A DNA stretch of 7,248 nucleotides from positions 1-7,248 of the forward strand of contig USPP01000074.1 in assembly GCA_900556615.1 (NCBI GenBank). Reading direction: 5' to 3'. How positions within the stretch are numbered: the stretch's first letter is position 1; the number at the start of each line of letters is the position of its first letter. Shown here in pieces: positions 5,402 through 7,248 of this stretch. A program made the position numbers and the translations under genes. The DNA comes from an uncultured Eubacteriales bacterium. GTDB lineage: Bacteria; Bacillota; Clostridia; Oscillospirales; CAG-272. The notes under the pieces are model-generated. The model searched no databases. It was given only the letters and a program-made list of their open reading frames with translations, and had not been told where the DNA came from.

Positions 5402-5571
5402 CGATGTATCGGCGTTGCCGAAATGATGCATTTGCTGTCGCAAATATGATGTTGCTAGTTTCACTCGCAATGATGCGATGTTTGCCCGAAAACATTAGCG
5501 AAGCGACATCATTGTGCGAAGCACAACATCATTAACATTGTGACATCATTTGCCGTAAGGCAAACATCATT
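5402..5571. repeat. Hairpin-repeat array B (ATGATG/CATCAT spacer word)
   Basis: Short hairpins are separated by a recurring word. The hairpins are TCGGC-gtt-GCCGA (5409-5421), ATTTGC-tgtc-GCAAAT (5430-5445), TTGC-t-AGT-ttc-ACT-c-GCAA (5452-5470), TTGTGC-gaa-GCACAA (5512-5526) and TTTGCC-gtaa-GGCAAA (5549-5564). The word reads GATG/TGATG on the left (about 5403, 5424, 5447, 5471 and 5477) and CATCA on the right (about 5507, 5527, 5544 and 5565). Spacer orientation therefore inverts near 5480-5500 and the whole array is an imperfect large palindrome. It fills the gap between the four-helix-bundle promoter and the tRNA-Ala terminator completely. Confidence 0.82.
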
Positions 5572-5572
5572 C

Positions 5573-5612
5573 AAAAAACGCACCCTTGTCGATAGACAAA
5601 AGTGCGTTTTTT
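5573..5612 (-). terminator. Terminator of tRNA-Ala
   Basis: AAAAAACGCAC (5573-5583) and GTGCGTTTTTT (5602-5612) form a perfect 11-bp helix, with a nested TTGTC-gata-GACAA (5586-5599). On the minus strand it begins two bases after the tRNA CCA and ends with GTGCG followed by six T. Because it is symmetrical it can also end plus-strand transcription. Confidence 0.88.
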
Positions 5613-5614
5613 GT

Positions 5615-5690
5615 TGGTGGAGCATACGGGACTTGAACCCGTGACCCCAACACTGCCAGTGTTGTGCGCTCCCAACTGCGCTAATGCCCC
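5615..5690 (-). tRNA. tRNA-Ala (anticodon GGC)
   Basis: A 76-nt tRNA with encoded CCA (5617-5615). The acceptor GGGGCAT (5690-5684) pairs with ATGCTCC, with one G-T pair, and the discriminator is A. The D stem is GCGC/GCGC. The anticodon stem CAACA/TGTTG encloses loop CTGGCAG with anticodon GGC (complement of 5655-5657), reading GCC/GCU. The T arm is ACGGG-TTCAAGT-CCCGT. Confidence 0.97.
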
Positions 5691-5699
5691 ATCGGAAAT

Positions 5700-5728
5700 A
5701 TTGTATCAGAAAAAATGAATTTTGTCAA
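5700..5728 (-). promoter_or_regulatory. Promoter of tRNA-Ala
   Basis: On the minus strand, a perfect TTGACA (5728-5723) and TACAAT (5705-5700) are separated by 17 bp. The -10 ends 9 bp before the tRNA 5' end, so the primary transcript would begin almost at the mature end. It lies directly downstream of the murI stop, and no separate murI terminator is visible, so murI transcripts may read into the tRNA. Confidence 0.85.
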
Positions 5729-5745
5729 TATCCGAAGCAATATTT

Positions 5746-6552
5746 TCAGAATTTTTCTATATCGGTCCGGGCAACCCTTCCGGTAATATCCGAGCCAAGG
5801 AAAAGAGAGGCAGAGGAACAAAACAGCCCAGGATCATCGCTGACGTAGTAGTGAATATCCGCCTTACCGGATTTTTTTCCGATCAAACCGATCAAATCGG
5901 CTGCAGCCTCCGCACCGGTATTTATAAGTCTGACGCCCGGCATAACCTCCGCTATCACATTCGCGATAATCGGATAGTGCGTACAGCCGAGTATCAGGGT
6001 ATCCACACCGCTTTGTCTGATTTCCTTCAAATAATGCTCGCAGGCAAGCTTCGTAATCTTGCACTCCCGTCCCACAAAACCGCTTTCTACGAGAGGAACG
6101 AAAAGCGGACAGTCCTGCGAAAAGATTTCTATATCTCCGGAAAAGCTTTTTATGGCTCTTTCATAAGCTCCGCTCCGAATCGTCGCCGTCGTGCCGATAA
6201 TCCCGATTTTTCCGTTAGCGGTTGCCTTGACAGCCGCCTTGACAGCCGGCTCTACCACTCCGATTATCGGGACGGAAAAAGTATTTTTCAATACGGAAAG
6301 GGCGGTAGTACTGACCGTTCCGCAGGCGACGAGAATCGCGTCTACCCCCTTTGACATAAGAAATGAGGCGTCCTGTAGTGCATATTTCGTTATAATATCG
6401 GCTGACTTCGTTCCATAGGGAACCCTTCCGGTATCACCGAAGTAAATAAGCTCTTCTCCGGGAGTAAGCCGATGTATTTCCTTTAAAGCGGTAAGACCTC
6501 CGAGACCGCTGTCAAAAATTCCTATCATGTTTCGTACTGCCGGCTTCCGCAT
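5746..6552 (-). CDS. murI: Glutamate racemase MurI
   Basis: A 268-residue cytosolic enzyme that interconverts L- and D-glutamate, supplying D-Glu for peptidoglycan. The start at 6552 is supported by AAAGGAG 8 nt upstream; the ATG at 6528 has no such site. Family motifs are IGIFDSGLGGLT (Asp14, Ser15), YFGDTGRVPYG (residues 37-47), first catalytic cysteine Cys77 in VACGTVS, PLVESGFVG (153-161), and second catalytic cysteine Cys190 in LGCTHYP with His192. The first cysteine motif reads ACGTVS where E. coli and B. subtilis have ACNTAS, so the Asn after the cysteine is Gly. Both cysteines are present, so activity is expected. It is second in an operon behind yfbR, with a 48-bp gap, and is followed by tRNA-Ala. 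Confidence 0.96.
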   Translation of the reverse strand: MRKPAVRNMIGIFDSGLGGLTALKEIHRLTPGEELIYFGDTGRVPYGTKSADIITKYALQDASFLMSKGVDAILVACGTVSTTALSVLKNTFSVPIIGVVEPAVKAAVKATANGKIGIIGTTATIRSGAYERAIKSFSGDIEIFSQDCPLFVPLVESGFVGRECKITKLACEHYLKEIRQSGVDTLILGCTHYPIIANVIAEVMPGVRLINTGAEAAADLIGLIGKKSGKADIHYYVSDDPGLFCSSASLFLGSDITGRVARTDIEKF

Positions 6553-6600
6553 CGCGGAAGCTCCTTTCCTGCAAAATGGTAAGCGCGTTGGCTTTTCCCG

Positions 6601-7173
6601 TCACATTTCGTCGAGTGTAAGCGAAAACGCACCGAGAAAATTTTTTCTGAAATAATCAAGCTCCTCACAGTCATAGGAATCAAGAGCCGCTTCAATCGTT
6701 TTTTTCGCATTGACAAATTCTCTGTTGCCGCTTGCCTCCTCCGTGAGGCATTTTATGTATGCACAGAGCTTGTCGGCAATTTTGACAAGGCGTTGGCTTT
6801 CTTCCTTATCCGCCGGAGAAAGAAGATCTCTGTAGTGCTCTCTCAGTTCTTCCGGAAGCTTCGATAAAAGTGTCTCTGCCGCTTGTTTTTCTATGACAGC
6901 ATATCCACTGCGCATTTCGGAACTGAAATACTTGACCGGCGTCGGCATATCTCCGGTAAAAACCTCAGCGGCATCATGAAAAAGAGCAAGACAGGCAACT
7001 TCTCCTGCGTCATAATTCTTTCCATAGACGATATTGCCGATCACGGCAAGCGAATGAGCCACTGCCGCAACCTCAGCGGAGTGCTCGGAAAGCGTCTCCC
7101 GGGTGGTATTCCGCATAAGTCCCCATCGCGTTATATATTTCTGTCTAAACAACAGAGAGAAAAAACTGTTCAT
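6601..7173 (-). CDS. yfbR: 5'-deoxynucleotidase, YfbR-like HD-domain phosphohydrolase
   Basis: A 190-residue protein close in length and text to E. coli YfbR (199 aa), which dephosphorylates deoxyribonucleoside 5'-monophosphates in nucleotide turnover. Substrate-site residues are in ITRWGLMRNT (Arg16, Trp17). HD-domain metal ligands are His31 (LSEHS), His66-Asp67 (ALFHDAAE) and Asp134 (KIADKLCAY). GDMPTPVKYF (74-83) is the family signature, and the C-terminus FLGAFSLTLDEM matches the family end. The start at 7173 is set by homology; the best ribosome binding site, AAGGA, is about 12 nt upstream and weak. Alternative ATGs just upstream are out of frame. The close gap (48 bp) to murI suggests one operon. 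No promoter is visible within the remaining 75 bp, so transcription probably begins beyond the window. Confidence 0.94.
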   Translation of the reverse strand: MNSFFSLLFRQKYITRWGLMRNTTRETLSEHSAEVAAVAHSLAVIGNIVYGKNYDAGEVACLALFHDAAEVFTGDMPTPVKYFSSEMRSGYAVIEKQAAETLLSKLPEELREHYRDLLSPADKEESQRLVKIADKLCAYIKCLTEEASGNREFVNAKKTIEAALDSYDCEELDYFRKNFLGAFSLTLDEM

Positions 7174-7248
7174 ATATCATCATATTCCTTATTTATTTTT
7201 TAGTGACCGGACATCTGCCGCACCGGCAAAAAACGGACGACACTCTTT

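Noticed and set aside
5351..5470. 40-residue N-terminal extension of the four-helix-bundle protein
   Set aside because: It would be encoded by hairpin array B and the promoter; a strong AGGAGG precedes the ATG at 5350.
5402..5571. CRISPR array
   Set aside because: Repeat words are too short, spacers are themselves palindromes, orientation flips mid-array and no cas genes are near.
5722..6354. 210-aa plus-strand ORF
   Set aside because: It is antisense to murI, which has complete family motifs; this is a shadow frame.
7189..7248. 3' end of a further minus-strand gene upstream of yfbR (for example frame ending VRSLKNK, stop at 7191-7189)
   Set aside because: All three minus-strand frames are open to the window edge over this short stretch, including one ending CRCGRCPVTKK, so the true frame cannot be chosen.

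Overview
The window looks like a chromosomal segment of a moderately low-GC Firmicute of the class Clostridia, probably a gut Oscillospiraceae/Ruminococcaceae-type organism. This is inferred from strong GGAG-type ribosome binding sites, near-perfect TTGACA/TATAAT promoters with 17-bp spacers, tRNAs with encoded CCA, a BspA-type leucine-rich-repeat lipoprotein with HxYxxW/CxxCG repeats, and the style of the housekeeping proteins. No database search was possible.

Layout. At 1-648 (+) is the 3' part of mutY, cut by the window edge just before its catalytic aspartate. A 13-bp inverted repeat and a consensus promoter lead into tRNA-Ser(GGA) at 879-969, which has its own terminator. A surface lipoprotein gene follows at 1104-2633 (+), closed by a long compound terminator. 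From about 2750 onward everything is on the minus strand. In transcription order from the right edge, this strand holds a yfbR-like 5'-deoxynucleotidase (7173-6601), murI glutamate racemase (6552-5746), and tRNA-Ala(GGC) with promoter and terminator (5690-5615). Next come a hairpin-repeat array, a four-helix-bundle (S23/IVS-type) gene and a coupled gene of unknown function (about 5572-4626), then a small orphan gene (4334-4152). Last are a second hairpin-repeat array, a decayed four-helix-bundle gene and an alpha/beta-hydrolase gene (about 3980-3014).

The core genes are ordinary: MutY repairs A:oxoG mispairs, MurI supplies D-glutamate for peptidoglycan, and YfbR hydrolyses dNMPs. The region worth attention is 3014-5612. 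It holds two versions of the same module. Each has an array of short hairpins separated by a fixed spacer word whose orientation flips mid-array. Each array is followed by a TTGAAA-17-TATAAT promoter, a four-helix-bundle ORF, and an unrelated second gene that starts on the stop codon of that ORF (ATGA overlap in one, TTGTGA junction in the other). One copy is intact and one is eroded. The spacer words differ between the copies (GATGAAATC versus ATGATG) although the architecture is the same. I know of no established name for this arrangement; a mobile or cassette-like element with exchangeable cargo is an inference from these two copies.
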